A DNA stretch of 64,000 bases from Pelobates cultripes (lineage: Eukaryota; Chordata; Amphibia; Anura; Pelobatidae): positions 133,472,452 through 133,536,451 of the forward strand of contig OW240920.1 in the NCBI GenBank assembly GCA_933207985.1, read 5' to 3'. Numbering within the stretch: the stretch's first letter is position 1; each line of letters starts with the position of its first letter. The notes beneath the pieces were generated by a model that had not been told where the DNA came from, searched no databases, and was given only the letters and a program-made list of their open reading frames with translations. The position numbers were made by a program, and so were the translations under genes. Of this stretch, positions 53,166 through 64,000 are shown one piece after another.

Positions 53166-54180
53166 TAAATGTATCCATTAATTCTAAATATCTTTGTAGT
53201 AGAATCAAAATGAGAATAAAAATAACTAAATCTATACAAGCTAATAAATTATGTCGACACTCTGTCCCTATTTAGTTTAAAATCTCTGTCTTGTACATAT
53301 TCTGTATCCTATACTTTTTGTTTTGTTAGACATTTTGAAACTCGTACAGCCATTTTGTATACTAGGATGCCATATTTAAGATTATAACACTCTTAGAACA
53401 TTAACAAACGGGAATAAGTTTTCAAGTTAAACTACTAAATATGTTAAATCATGCAGAGTTATATTTTAGTTAACTGTCAGTTACATACCCACATATAACC
53501 TCAGATAAACTAGTTATTTTCCTTTTATCTTGTGTACATTTGCCACAGCATTCAACTACAGTGCCTCATAATATCAAGGTTTAAGTGTAGTTCTAAATAA
53601 ACTTTAAATTAAGTGATATTTCATAGGTACCATTAACATAGATATATCTAAAGATGGACCATAATGTTAGCAGTGCAGTGTGATAAGTTTGCAGTGATAA
53701 AATAATAACCATACGTTTATTGAGTGATCAGCAATTAAGAGTTATGCATTATACAACATCTAGAATTTAGAAAAAATAATATATGGTAAACATCAGAACT
53801 GGAGGTTGAAAGAGAACTCACTAATGAATTGTTAGTATTTTGTTTCTGTGCCACTCATATAGATCTGTTGCATGATAAAAAAAAAATGTGGTGCTTATAT
53901 AGCACATACCTACATTTTCTATATATAAACTACTAATTGCTACAATTGTGGCAAAAGTGATTGAGTGGAGCGCTAAAAAGTGCAAGTGAAAATGCAATTA
54001 TTCTTACCCTTAATAAAATGATTTAACACAAGTATATTGGGTACATAAAAGAATAAAAAAAAAAAAGTATGTAGTGTAGATAGTAATACACAAAAAGCTA
54101 AAAATAATAATTGATAAGATCAACTCACATGGATGAGAGCCTGTAACGACTGGCTCTGTAATTGACACCTTTATGCATTT
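53166..54180. other. no gene seen
   Basis: AT-rich, no recognised feature. Confidence 0.4.
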
Positions 54181-55290
54181 ATGGTAGCATGCCACCATTC
54201 TTCGAGTGGGTCTCCAAACTTGGGTATATGGAAAAAAGAGAAAGAACTCTGTGACAAACGCCGCTTTCCACAGATGTTTGCCATGTACTCCTGGAGGAGT
54301 GTGGAAGCTGGCCTCCTGCCCACTGACTATTGACCAGCAACTGTGAAGACGGATCTTTTATTACCCCTGGTTCAGTACTTTCCATTTGTGTGCATAGAAC
54401 CAAACACTAGGTCCCTGGCAGCCATTCGCATGGACAAAAACAAATAGATTTCAGAGGGACTTAGCCGCGAATGCCCTGGAACTATTTTCGGCATGAAGAC
54501 TTTGCGGTTCCTGGTCTGTCCCCAGCGGCCATTAGCCACGATTCTATGGAACTATTTTCGGCATGAAGACTTTGTGGTTCACGGTCGATCCCCAGAGGCA
54601 CTAAGCTGCGATTCTATGGAACTATTTTGGGCATAGGACCATGCGTGCAGTCGGTCAAATTATGACTTCCAGGAAAATCCTGTACCCATGAACCGATCTA
54701 GGTGATTTTTGGATATGTTGGTCACCCAGATCGGGACTATCAGGGGATGTAACCTTTAGGGAGTTTTATGTATTTTAAAGGTACTTTTGGGGTATTTGGG
54801 AAATTTGTGTTTTTTGTGCCTGGAGATAATTGAGTTTAATACAGTGCTTGACTCAATTATCTCCCAGGCACAGGGGAGGGATTATCTTGTTTTGTATGGG
54901 AGTGTCCTGGACCTGGGAGCCAATGTGTGTATGTTTTTACTGTAGTCTATTCCCAGGTCCAGGGGGGAGTGCCCCTTGCATGGGGACCTGCATATAAGGC
55001 CAGTTGTGGCTGCTAATAAACATTCCAGCATGTACTCACAGAACTATATGTCATCTGGTTACTGGGAGAGGAAAGGGCTAATCACTAATCCAGCTTGTTC
55101 CAGCGTGGAGGATTCAGCAGGGAAAGTCCTTGTAAGGACTAGAGCTCCCAGGACTCAGTGTCATCCAGTGCCTGGGGGTGTCTAGAGAGAATTCTCGATT
55201 TGGCTCCAGGAGGGAGAGGTTCCAGGACCCTAGTTAAGCCACGGCATCTGTGGAAGGAAGTGCTGCGGTTTGTCCCCTGTTTTAGCTAGG
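54181..55290 (+). mobile_element. Gypsy-type LTR remnant
   Basis: CAGATGTTTGCCATGTACTC and CTGCCCACTGACTATTGACC are typical of sequence near the LTR of frog Gypsy elements. AATAAAC is at 55015. The part after it (ATGTCATCTGGTTACTGGGA, GGAAAGTCCTTGTAAGGACT) matches the solo LTR at 46.3 kb read on its own strand. At 54478, 54548 and 54618 a 70-bp unit (GGAACTATTTTCGGCATGAA) is tandemly repeated three times. Ends and target duplication were not found. Confidence 0.65.
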
Positions 55291-55860
55291 AACTGTCCAT
55301 GAGGGGCAATATGTCCCCCCATTTTCATGGGTAGGGGCCGGGGGGCAGGACAATAGTTCCACCTCGATTTTCATTTAGGGCACCCACAGTGTGGGAAAGT
55401 TCTTTGGAATTTTCCCATGCTGTGTAACTTGACTCATAACACTGTGACTACAGCATTTTCGCTTTTATACTGACTCCTTTCTGTCAAACGGTATACTACA
55501 GGCTTTTCAGACATATGGTTATTCCCCTCATAACATTCCTACTATAATTATAAGTACACTATAACACTTCCTTACAACTCATGCTTCCTATGATATAACC
55601 ATTCCTGCATACCTGCCTATATATGCATTTAGTTACATTTACTGACAATACACATACATTTACCCAAGAATGTACATACTATTTATAGCACTATGCAGGA
55701 TTCCAGAGTCTAATACGGAATATTTGCATGTTTGCACGCTTAAATTAGGTTATTCAGCTGCCAGTCATGGCTCACTACACTCACGTTTCGGGGTACAGTT
55801 GTATTCCATATCACACATTATATAACAATCCCGACAAGTTAATTTCCTTCAAACAGGGGC
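55291..55860. other. small repeat remnant, no gene
   Basis: 55300-55440 has pieces of the GC-rich/hairpin element (CATGGGTAGGGGCCGGGGGG, CACAGTGTGGGAAAGTTC). The rest is AT-rich. Confidence 0.4.
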
Positions 55861-58186
55861 ATTACAAGCATACAATAAACATTGGGACGGAGCACTTTGC
55901 TCTATTAAACTTGCATAACACACATATGGATATACGCTTTTAAATGTCTATATTAAATTTTCATACATTGTTTTACCGGTCTGGGATACAGGTATTAATA
56001 ACCCTTACAACCAGTAAGGGTATTTAATCATACTACCAGGTACATACACCTGCTCATGTGGTATATACATACATTTTCTGTTTCCCCCTGGGTATATCCT
56101 TAGCGTACTGGCAATTAGGGACTATAGGTTTCCAATAGGTATTCTCCTTTCTTGGCATCTACGCCTGTCGTATAGTGGTCCCGCGAGGCCAACACCCTGC
56201 CTCAACGCTCAGAGGCAAACACCCATCGGGCCACTCGTGAGCTAGCCGCCTCACCTGTCACTCCCTTCCACTTTTTCTGGTTACAGTCACCGAGAGGCCA
56301 ACATCCTGCCACTATGTTTGGTGGCCACAAAAATCCCCTCGCGCCATTGCATAGATAGAGCCTCTCAAGCCACTTGGCAACTAGCAGGGCCTCACCTGTC
56401 ACCAAACAAAGGATTAATTGTTTCGCCATGCGGCTTTAGCTAGCAAGCCAGTACTAGCATACTGTGGGTTCATATAATAATGGCTATCTTCATGGTTTTT
56501 AGTATGTATCAAGCAGGTGGTAAGCATTTCTCTCTACCTAACACTCCAGCTAGAGTCAACACACTTTCACTTGGAGAAGATGTTGCTAGTCCCACACGAC
56601 AATTTCGTCCCAACACAGCAGACGATCACGCTTCAGGCTCCAGGCTCTAGCACCTCTGGTAGTACATAGAGAACTACCAGACACAAATTGGGTCATCTCA
56701 TTCTCTTTGGCAAATCCCAGATTTGCAACAATTTCCATGTTGGCACATGTAGTTTCAGTGCATGCAGACTGTTGCAGATATGTTCTCAACATGCAAAAAC
56801 CATGTGTCCCAATAAATGTACCCTGAACCTTACTTCACGTCTGTAAACATTATGCATGTCCAGTACTTTCTAACTCATCACCCTCCAGACATTTAGTTGA
56901 TTTCCTAATCTCCGATTTTAAAGGCCTTCCGTACAGGTATTGCCATATACTTTTGGGGGAATCTAGAATGCCCTAACTTGCAGTCATCACAGCAGCATCC
57001 GACAGCTGGCATTACACTCATGGCCCAAGAAATGGCAGAAAGATTTCTACCTGGGCCTCTCCGATCTACACCATTTACAGCGTGGCGTAATCCCATTGGG
57101 ATTGTCATAGGCAATCTTCCCTTACACTGTAACTGATCATAGACTTATCTGCACCCCATGCCTCGGCTACCCCAAGTATCAACTCCCTCATACCCTCCGA
57201 GGAGTTTTCATTACAGTATGCCACCATTGTTCATACCATTACAGCTATCACTCAAGCAGGGGGGGGATTTATGGGCAGCAGTTAATATTTCTTTGCCCGC
57301 TTAACTTTCGGGTCAAGAACAGCCCACAATCTTCAATATATTCTTTGAACTCTTTGCTGGTTGTGTTTAAACATATCCAGATGCCCCACAGTCATACACT
57401 CCCGAGATGATTTCTTGTTGGTCAAAGGGAACGCCTTTCCCTCTAGAAGCTTCAAGGAAGCCATTAGTATGTCTGAACACTTGGGTGTCCCAGTATTCCC
57501 TAAGGTCACAGAAGACCCAGACACTATCGTTACATTCCTGGGCATACAACTTGACTCGGTATCCATGCCAACAAGTTACCATGAGAGAAATAGAAACAGT
57601 CGCAACAACACCAATTACCACCTCCTGCTTCGTACTTGCAACCGCATGGAACTACAATCCCTACAAGGTTCCTTAAATTTTGCCATGCGCATCATACCGC
57701 AGGCCACGCTTTCATCTCAGACCACTTTGCTTTTTATACACTCCCGCATGATGATCAGGGGCTGTCCCTAGACAACCAAGCCATGGTAGACCTACACATA
57801 TGGTGGACTTTCTTAACCACACGTAATGGTAAACTATTGTGGCAGCTGCCGTGACAGCCGCCATGGCAGGGGGGTCAATTATGGTCAAGGTCATGGATTA
57901 CATGAACCTCACTAAACTGGCCTTGTCCACCAGCACTCAACACGCTTGCTCCACTTATACAATTCGTTCATGTCGGACCATCACTTAGATAGCTGGTTTG
58001 AGGTTTCACCACTTATGGCCTTCGCCTCTTTTAAGTTAAAAATTCTTGCACAACACGGTTAAACTTTATCTCACCGGCATTCAACACTATATGTATTCCT
58101 CCTTCCTCAAATAACAAGGGTTCCTATCCTCCTACCCCATCCATACCTTACTTAGAGACATAGCCAAGCGGACGTTCCCGCTAAAT
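55861..58186 (+). mobile_element. second Ngaro-like element, 3'-truncated
   Basis: Plus-strand relative of the element at 27.7-33.4 kb. Leader (56040-56460) matches 31260-31690 inverted. Gag/RT pieces follow in the same order. The copy breaks off in the N-terminal part of the recombinase where the ATCT array starts. It lacks the A and B repeats. Confidence 0.75.
57361..58160 (+). pseudogene. RT and recombinase N-terminus of second Ngaro-like copy
   Basis: 57361-57771 is open: HSRDDFLLVKGNAFP is the RT catalytic box with both aspartates (usually YLDD), followed by EDPDTIVTFLGIQLDSVSM and LQSLQGSLNFAMRIIPQA, the thumb and connection region seen in DIRS/Ngaro reverse transcriptases. RNase H is deleted. 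After 57900 the sequence resumes with recombinase core-binding text, including KLYLTGIQHYM (about 58065), with a stop soon after. It fills in the RT box missing from the first copy. Non-functional. Confidence 0.7.
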
Positions 58187-58324
58187 GTCTATCTATCTAT
58201 CTATCTATCTATCCATCTATCCATCTATCCATCTATCCATCTATCTATCTATTTATCTATCCATCTAGCTATCTATCTATCCATCTGTCTATCTATCTAT
58301 CCATCTGTCTATCTATCTATCTGT

Positions 58325-58357
<33 letters not shown>

Positions 58358-58383
58358 CTACTCTTATCTATCTATCCTAATCA

Positions 58384-58415
<32 letters not shown>

Positions 58416-58887
58416 CCTATCTTAGCTATCTATCTATCTATCCTAATTCTATCTATCTATCTATCCTAATTCTATATATCTATCCTAATTCTATCTATTT
58501 ATCCTAATTCTATCTATATATCTATCCTAATCTTGTCCATCTATCTATCTATCTATCTATCTATCCTAATCGTATCTATCTATCTATTCTAATCTATCTA
58601 TCTAAATGCTATCTATCCTAATTATATCTATCCTAATTCTATCTATCTATCCTAATTCTATCTATCTTAATTCTATCTATATATCTATATATCATAATTC
58701 TATCTATCTATCCTAATCTTACCTATCTATCTAGCCTAATTGTATCTATATATCTATCATAATCTTAGCCTAATCTTATCTATCTAGCCTAATCTAATCT
58801 AATCTAATCTTATTTATCTATCTATATATCTATCCTAATTCTATCTATCTATCTATCCACCCTACTCTTATCTATCTATCCTAATCA

Positions 58888-58919
<32 letters not shown>

Positions 58920-58929
58920 CCAATCTTAG

Positions 58930-58962
<33 letters not shown>

Positions 58963-58969
58963 CTAATTA

Positions 58970-59001
<32 letters not shown>

Positions 59002-59006
59002 CTAAT

Positions 59007-59040
<34 letters not shown>

Positions 59041-59046
59041 CTAATC

Positions 59047-59083
<37 letters not shown>

Positions 59084-59188
59084 CTAATCTTATCTATCTA
59101 TCCTAATCATATCTATCTATCTATCCACCCTACTCTTATCTATCTATCCTAATCATATCTATCTATCTATCTATCTATCTATCCTAAT

Positions 59189-59250
<62 letters not shown>

Positions 59251-59620
59251 CTAATTCTATCTATCTATCCTAATCTTATCTATCTATCTATCTATCCTAA
59301 TCTTATCTATCTATCTATCTATCTATCCTAATTCTATCTATCTATCCTAATCTTGTCCATCTATCCTAATCTTGTCTATCTATCTATCTATCTATCCTAA
59401 TCATATCTATCTATTCTAATCTATCTATCTAAATGCTATCTATCCTAATTCTATCTATCCTAATTCTATCTATCTATCCTAATTATATCTATCCTAATTA
59501 TATCTATCTATCTATCTATCTATCCTAATTCTATCTATCATAATCGTATCTATCTATCTATCTATCATAATCGTATCTATCTATATATCTATCTATCTAC
59601 CTATCTATCTATCCTAATTA

Positions 59621-59660
<40 letters not shown>

Positions 59661-59712
59661 ATAATCTTGTCTGTCTATCTATCTATCTATCTATCTACCT
59701 ATCTATCTATCT
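58187..59712. repeat. 1.5-kb ATCT (GATA) tetranucleotide array
   Basis: Nearly uninterrupted (ATCT)n broken at intervals by CCTAATT or CCTAATC, giving higher-order units. It starts exactly where the truncated Ngaro-like copy stops. Confidence 0.95.
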
Positions 59713-59979
59713 CTTTTACTAATACTTGCCAAGTATCCTGATTCTTCTGGTGGATAATTCCTATGTAGACTAACAATCTCATCACCCTTAAGTGATTTAG
59801 ACATTATCTTTATTGTGGGTATTGTGCCATAATTGTTGCCATATTTTATACTATTTTTATACCTAAATATTCACTGATTATTGACATGCATGTTACCTAT
59901 TATTAATTATTTATCGCAATAAAGTATCTTTTTATAATCAGTTGTGATTAATGTGTGTAATGCAAATCCTCTAATAAAC
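59713..59979. other. AT-rich, no gene seen
   Basis: Contains AATAAAG near 59920 but no associated gene. Confidence 0.4.
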
Positions 59980-60103
59980 GTACTGCAGAGTTAATGCTTA
60001 TAAAATATTATTTGTAATATTTATTACCACATAAATATACTCACAGGATGGGTTCCACCACTTACACAGACTGACCCATGCACACACACAAAGACTGACC
60101 CAT

Positions 60104-60145
<42 letters not shown>

Positions 60146-60799
60146 TGATCCATATACCCACACAGACAACACAGACTGAATCCCCCCTCCCCCACACAGT
60201 CTGACTCTCCCTTCTCTCCACAGACTGACCCCCTCCACGCACAAACTGACCCCTCCATGCACAGACTGACCCCATCCACGCACAGACTGACCCCCTCCAC
60301 GCCTACACAGACTGACCCTTTCCCCTTCTACACAGACTGACCCTTTCCCATTCTACACAGACTGACCCTTTCCCCTTCTGCACAGACTGACTCCTTCCCC
60401 TCCACGCACAGACTGACTCTTTCAGACAGACTGTTTCTCCCCTGTGCTGCTCACTGTGACCAAGGAGGAAGTGAAATGTAATCACTTCCTCCCAGCCCAG
60501 TGCCCCTTGTGGCCACACTGGGCACTTCCAACTAGGATTGAATTCTTCAAAAGAAAGGAGGAGGTAAGGGCCCCGAAGGACCACCCACCTCTGTGCACTG
60601 CCACAGCCCTGTGCAGGTAGCCCATCAGGCAAGTGGCAGTGTGGATCAGTGGTGGAACTCCCGCCTGTCCTGGCTGTACTGCAGAGTTAATGCTTATAAA
60701 ATATTATTTGTAATATTTATTACCACATAAATATACTCACAGGATGGGTTCCACCACTTACACAGACTGACCCATGCACACACACAAAGACTGACCCAT

Positions 60800-60841
<42 letters not shown>

Positions 60842-61347
60842 TGATCCATATACCCACACAGACAACACAGACTGAATCCCCCCTCCCCCACACAGTCTGA
60901 CTCTCCCTTCTCTCCACAGACTGACCCCCTCCACGCACAAACTGACCCCTCCATGCACAGACTGACCCCATCCACGCACAGACTGACCCCCTCCACGCCT
61001 ACACAGACTGACCCTTTCCCCTTCTACACAGACTGACCCTTTCCCATTCTACACAGACTGACCCTTTCCCCTTCTGCACAGACTGACTCTTTCAGACAGA
61101 CTGTTTCTCCCCTGTGCTGCTCACTGTGACCAAGGAGGAAGTGAAATGTAATCACTTCCTCCCAGCCCAGTGCCCCTTGTGGCCACACTGGGCACTTCCA
61201 ACTAGGATTGAATTCTTCAAAAGAAAGGAGGAGGTAAGGGCCCCGAAGGACCACCCACCTCTGTGCACTGCCACAGCCCTGTGCAGGTAGCCCATCAGGC
61301 AAGTGGCAGTGTGGATCAGTGGTGGAACTCCCGCCTGTCCTGGCTGT
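59980..61347. repeat. 696-bp tandem duplication
   Basis: Unit 1 59980-60675, unit 2 60676-61347, both starting GTACTGCAGAGTTAATGC. They are almost identical by eye; unit 2 lacks about 26 bp near 61084 (CTCCTTCCCCTCCACGCACA region). Each unit contains a CA repeat and CACAGACTGACCC units, then a non-repetitive 250 bp. Confidence 0.93.
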
Positions 61348-61603
61348 ATAAATTCTACCTAAATACCACAGTCCTGAAAACAGTAGAGGCCAATGCACAA
61401 GGTAAGAGAAAGTTTCCCTGGGTTATTGAAATACACAAGTGTATGTCATGGGGTTTAAAACATGATGCATAGTCCACACAGACACTTGTTCCTATCAAGG
61501 CATGTGGCAATGGTTGCTGTGCTTTGTGGCATATAAGCAGGCGGAAGAGTGGAAGATGATATATTGTTTGGATCTTCTTGCTTATCTAAATTAGCATATG
61601 AGA

Positions 61604-61828
61604 CCAAGATATCCTCTCTGTATGAGAAACATAGAAAGTGACGACACATAAGAACCATTCGGCCCATCTAGTCTGCCCAATTTTCTAAATACTTTCATTA
61701 GTCCCTGGCCTTATCTTATAGTTAGGATAGCCTTATGCCTATCCCACGCATGATTAAACCTCTACCACTTCAGCTTAAAGGCTATTCCATGCATCCATTA
61801 CCCTTTCAATAAAGTAATACTTCCTGAA
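61604..61828 (+). repeat. amphibian interspersed repeat (SINE/LINE-tail type)
   Basis: AAGAACCATTCGGCCCATCT, AGTCTGCCCAATTTTC, TAGTCCCTGGCCTTATCTTA and AAGTAATACTTCCTGA form a repeat I recognise as common in amphibian DNA. It ends at the poly-T that marks the L1 end. Exact class unsure. Confidence 0.5.
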
Positions 61829-64000
61829 ATTTTTTTTTTTTTTGTGAATATAATTTTTATTTGTATTGGTTAGTCAAGATTCGAAGACTCGCAGGTCTCC
61901 AAGGTGAGTTATCAAAGGATATGAAGGCATTTGGAATATATCAAAAACAGTAACTTTTAGTCGGGCTCCCAGGCCCACAATGTTGACGGACTTGCAAGTC
62001 CCTTTTAACTTATTTTACGAGCATTTCTCTATTACAGTTCATTACATTTATTGCAGTTGTAATTTGTGTGCGGGTTATACAGAGGCTCGTCGGCCTTTTG
62101 TCCGACTTACTGGTCGGGGTGACCCGACTCCCTGTGGGTTTGACGTTCAATTCTCATGTGTGCCCTCTCATTGACTTGTGTATCTACTTAGATTGGGTTT
62201 ATTATCTCTTGGCTTTCCTCTGGAGGGGGGAAGGGAAAGTTAGGGTTGGGGTAGGAAGGGGTGTGAGGGTAGTCAGTCGTCGCCTGTCGTCAGGTGTATG
62301 TTCCCTAAGTCCTCCCAGTCTGTAGTGTGGCGGTTGGCGATTCTAGTTCCCTTTGGAATCCTTCTTTCGCCGTCTCTAGGATCCAATGTGTCCATATGTC
62401 CATGTAGGCTGTCGGGGAAGTGTTAGTCGTCAGGGTCAGTTCCTCTATTGTCCTCAGTTCCTCCATTTGGCTAAACCAGGTCTTAAGTGGAGGTGTTATG
62501 GCCTGTTTCCAGTATTGGGGGAGCACTCGTTTGGCTACATTGAGTATTCGAATAGTCATAGATTTTTTGTATTTGGAGTGAGGGGTAGAAGTGTGATGTA
62601 GGAGCATTGCTGCTAGTTCCAGGGGGGGTGGTTTGTCCGTGAATTTCTCTAGCATTTTGTGGATGTTTTGCCAGTATGGTTTGATCTTTGCGCATTCCCA
62701 CCATATGTGTGTGATACTGCCCTCCTCTTGTTGGCATCGCCAGCATAGGCCTGGTTGGTCTGGGTCTATCTGGTGTAGGAAGTGAGGTGTCCTGTACCAT
62801 TGTGTCAGAAGTTTGTAGGCTGTCTCTTGTGTTTTGCTGTGCGTGGAACAGTGGTGTGTGAGGTAACATATGGACTCCCATTCCTTATTTGTCAGCGTGT
62901 ATCCGAGGGCATCCTCCCATTTCCTCATAAATAGGGGTGTCTCGGTCGGGATGTCCGTTTGTAGCATGGTGTAAAGGAAAGATACTCCATGTGGGAGCGG
63001 GTCTGGGTGCATACAGACCACTTCCAGCGTGGTATGTTGTCTAGTGAGCGCTGAGCCCTGTGGTAGGGTATGGACGAAGTTGGTTAGCTGGGTGTATCTG
63101 AAGTGCTGCATGAAGGTCGGGTGCGCCGCTGTCGTCATGTCTGTCAGTTTTTTACATTTCTCTCCCTGCAGGACATGGTGTAGGCGTGGGTGTGGGTCTG
63201 GGAGGATGTCTCTAAAGGCTCTTGGGTCTAGTCCCGGGGGGAAGTCGACGTTGTGCATCAGAGGAAGAAGGGGGGAGGGGTATGGTGACATGGTCCCCTT
63301 CCTCGCTATCTTCCTCCATACTTTCATGGTGTGTTTTGTGTATATGGACATTTCGCCCCATTTTGTCGGTTCACGCCCCCAGGGTAGTCCCGAGAGTGGT
63401 CTGCCTGCTTCCGCCTCTTCTACCGTCTTCCAGAGTTTGTGCACGCCGTCTTTTGACCACTCCACAATTCTCTGGAGGTGTGTGGCCACATAATATAGGT
63501 GGAGGTCTGGGAGGGCTAACCCTCCTTTATCCTTAGGTCGTGTCAGGGTAGCGAATTTCACTCTAGGTTTCGTCCGTTCCATACGTATCTGGTCATTTCT
63601 GTTCTAAGGGTACTGAAAAAGGGGCCCGGGATCTCAATGGGGATGGCCTGGAGGAGGTATAGGAGGCGTGGGAGGAAGTTCATTTTTATTACTTGGACTC
63701 TCCCTAGCCATGAGATGTGGGGGTACGACCATTCTCGCATGTCTTTTTGGAACGTCTGGAGTGTGTCTGTGAAATTTTCCCTGAACATGTCCTCACTTCG
63801 ATTGGTCAGCCAGACTCCTAAATATCTAATTTTATGTTCGGCCCATTGGAAGGGGAAGCTTTGTCGGAGGGGGTTCGCCCGTGCAGTAGGGACGCTTACG
63901 TTAAGGATATAGAATTTGCCGTAGTTAATTTTCAAATTGGAGATTACCCCATATAGCTGTAGTTCCCTCTGTATGTTTGGGAGGGAAATTTCAGGGTTCG
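61829..64000 (-). mobile_element. L1-type LINE, runs off the window
   Basis: The poly-T at 61830-61842 is the poly-A tail on the minus strand. A 3' UTR of about 460 bp separates it from the ORF2 stop at 62305. The element continues beyond 64000, so its 5' extent is unknown. Confidence 0.85.
62305..64000 (-). pseudogene. L1-type ORF2, C-terminal part, one frameshift
   Basis: Minus strand. From the window edge the frame is open to 63558: LKINYGKFYILNV, IRYLGVWLTN, WLGRVQVIKMNFLPRLLYLL and RYVWNG, the region after the RT catalytic box in L1 ORF2. One frameshift near 63570 leads into 425 residues to the stop at 62305, with FATLTRPKDKGGLALPDLHL and the C-terminal Cys motif CWRCQQEEGSITHIWWECAK. 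This zinc-knuckle-like motif is the hallmark of L1/Tx1 ORF2 C-termini. Apart from the frameshift it looks well preserved, so the insertion is fairly recent. The endonuclease and RT catalytic core lie outside the window. Confidence 0.85.

Noticed and set aside
60024..60975. Duplicated short frames (MEGVSLCVDG type)
   Set aside because: They result from the CACAGACTGACCC repeats inside the 696-bp duplication.
61263..61472. Possible exon ending CAATGCACAAG before GTAAGAG
   Set aside because: No acceptor or homology supports it; the preceding sequence belongs to the tandem duplication.

Overview
This is a repeat-dense vertebrate nuclear window. The mix of transposons and the ABO-like gene fragment suggest an amphibian, most likely a frog, although no single feature proves the species. 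I see one host gene. On the plus strand there are exons of a glycosyltransferase family 6 (GT6, ABO/GBGT1/GGTA1-like) gene: a probable stem exon at 4285-4344, four copies of a 45-bp stem exon (6547, 8041, 8506, 11882), a 36-bp exon at 23497-23532 and a 135-bp exon at 24493-24627. The last two match the sizes and splice phase of human ABO exons 5 and 6. The large catalytic exon, and the exons carrying the start codon and membrane anchor, are not confidently present. An ordinary cytosolic or RNA gene was not found.

Layout. 0-4 kb: LINE tails, a decayed LINE with a restriction-like endonuclease, and a dead Tc1 transposon. 4-12.4 kb: GT6 stem exons inside a tandem-duplicated segment that also holds Tc1/mariner-type fragments. 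This segment is interrupted at 9366-11695 by an inverted pair of LTR-like arms sharing one 5-bp target duplication. 12.4-19.1 kb: a complete, very young Gypsy-superfamily LTR retrotransposon on the minus strand. Its single 1459-aa ORF has integrase in front of reverse transcriptase (Gmr1-type order). 19-23.5 kb: inverted repeats and a TG-rich minisatellite. 23.5-24.6 kb: GT6 exons. 25.1-26.5 kb: a TTCGG array followed by an element made of consecutive hairpins. 27.7-33.4 kb: a tyrosine-recombinase (Ngaro/PAT-like) retrotransposon with textbook split direct repeats.

33-41 kb: minisatellites, hAT and TTAA-type MITEs, a Gypsy integrase remnant and a Penelope-like remnant. 41.8-43.5 kb: a 5'-truncated L2-like LINE. 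46-49.9 kb: a nest in which a solo LTR, an intact Tc1-like (DD37E) transposon and a hAT MITE all sit in one older repeat, whose less interrupted paralogue lies at 36.1-36.5 kb. 50.7-52 kb: a second GC-rich/hairpin element. 54-58.2 kb: an LTR remnant and a second, truncated Ngaro-like copy. 58.2-59.7 kb: a 1.5-kb GATA/ATCT array. 60-61.3 kb: a 696-bp tandem duplication. 61.8-64 kb: an L1-type LINE running off the window edge.

The mobile elements do not form a pathway. Their nesting orders the insertions: the Gmr1-like element and the DD37E transposon look youngest, with intact ORFs and nearly identical or intact termini. Most of the window reads as very large GT6 introns that have filled with transposons.
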